Positions 20,406 through 20,456 of a DNA stretch of 20,456 bases are shown here, in pieces. The notes below the pieces were generated by a model, which worked only from the letters and a program-made list of their open reading frames with translations, searched no databases and was not told where the DNA came from. The position numbers and the translations under genes are program-made. Every line of letters begins with the position of its first letter. Within the stretch, counting starts at the first letter, position 1. Source of the stretch: a virus; the IMG/VR virus record IMGVR_UViG_3300029954_000089, positions 1-20,456 of that record. One strand, 5' to 3'.

Positions 20406-20456
20406 GTGTTCGGTGACCAGAAGGAACGACGTCGGCCAGTGGATGAGCAGATTGCC
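20406..20456 (+). CDS. Possible start of a divergent gene (runs off right edge)
   Basis: GTG 20406-20408 opens a frame reading MFGDQKERRRPVDEQIA to the window edge, a plausible N-terminus. A competing ATG at 20398 opens another frame (MQSCSVTRRN). No Shine-Dalgarno sequence is seen for either. Only 17 codons are available, so this is tentative. Confidence 0.3.
   Translation, partial: MFGDQKERRRPVDEQIA

Noticed and set aside
1-20456. Search for integrase, attachment site, repressor or host genes indicating a prophage boundary
   Set aside because: None was seen. The window is entirely phage late-type genes, so neither lysogeny nor host junction can be judged.

Overview
The window is part of the genome of a tailed double-stranded DNA phage (Caudoviricetes, siphovirus-type head genes) of a GC-rich host, most likely an actinobacterium. 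The evidence is high GC at wobble positions, small-protein families typical of actinobacteriophages, tightly overlapping ATGA/GTGA/TTGA gene junctions, frequent GTG and TTG starts, and the head-gene order. Almost every gene is on the minus strand, so biologically the window reads from right (20456) to left (1). No integrase, repressor or host gene is visible.

Read in transcription order: a divergent promoter region (20338-20456) precedes a small ribbon-helix-helix protein and a conserved phage hypothetical. The large terminase (17233-19794) follows and carries an intein. Then come four very small genes, including a Cys-rich and a one-helix membrane protein. The portal gene (13059-16421) contains a 400-residue LAGLIDADG intein and a C-terminal ParB-like domain. 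The MuF-type head morphogenesis gene (12244-13014) follows, then a HK97-type prohead protease with an attached scaffold-like region (10815-12242). Next is an about 5.3 kb cassette of sugar and methyl transfer genes (O-methyltransferase-like, glycosyltransferase-like proteins, cytidylyltransferase, MT-A70 methylase, GT-B glycosyltransferase) with several small proteins. After it come a small zinc-binding protein, an initiator-type tRNA, a non-coding stretch with two strong hairpins, the HK97-fold major capsid protein (3289-4581), two further putative head/tail genes, an HNH endonuclease, another glycosyltransferase-like gene, a 52-residue protein and the start of a YVTN beta-propeller protein that runs off the left edge.

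The genes form one packaging and capsid-building module (terminase, portal, MuF, protease/scaffold, capsid) with an inserted cassette that probably decorates the virion with methylated sugars. Three selfish homing elements sit in or next to structural genes: two inteins and a free-standing HNH nuclease.

Four observations deserve most attention. (1) The terminase intein carries no in-frame LAGLIDADG endonuclease. Instead a 295-codon ORF with its own Shine-Dalgarno sequence, two helix-turn-helix repeats and a Vsr/EDxHD-like nuclease region lies entirely inside the intein on the opposite strand. (2) The portal gene ends with a canonical -1 slippery heptamer and a hairpin whose loop is the stop codon itself; the -1 frame runs into the MuF protein, predicting a portal-MuF fusion. 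(3) The tRNA has the hallmarks of an initiator tRNA but carries a 14-nt GAAA-capped hairpin in its D-loop and C at position 33. (4) The glycosylation cassette separates the protease from the capsid gene, which are normally adjacent. All assignments are by eye; no database search was run.
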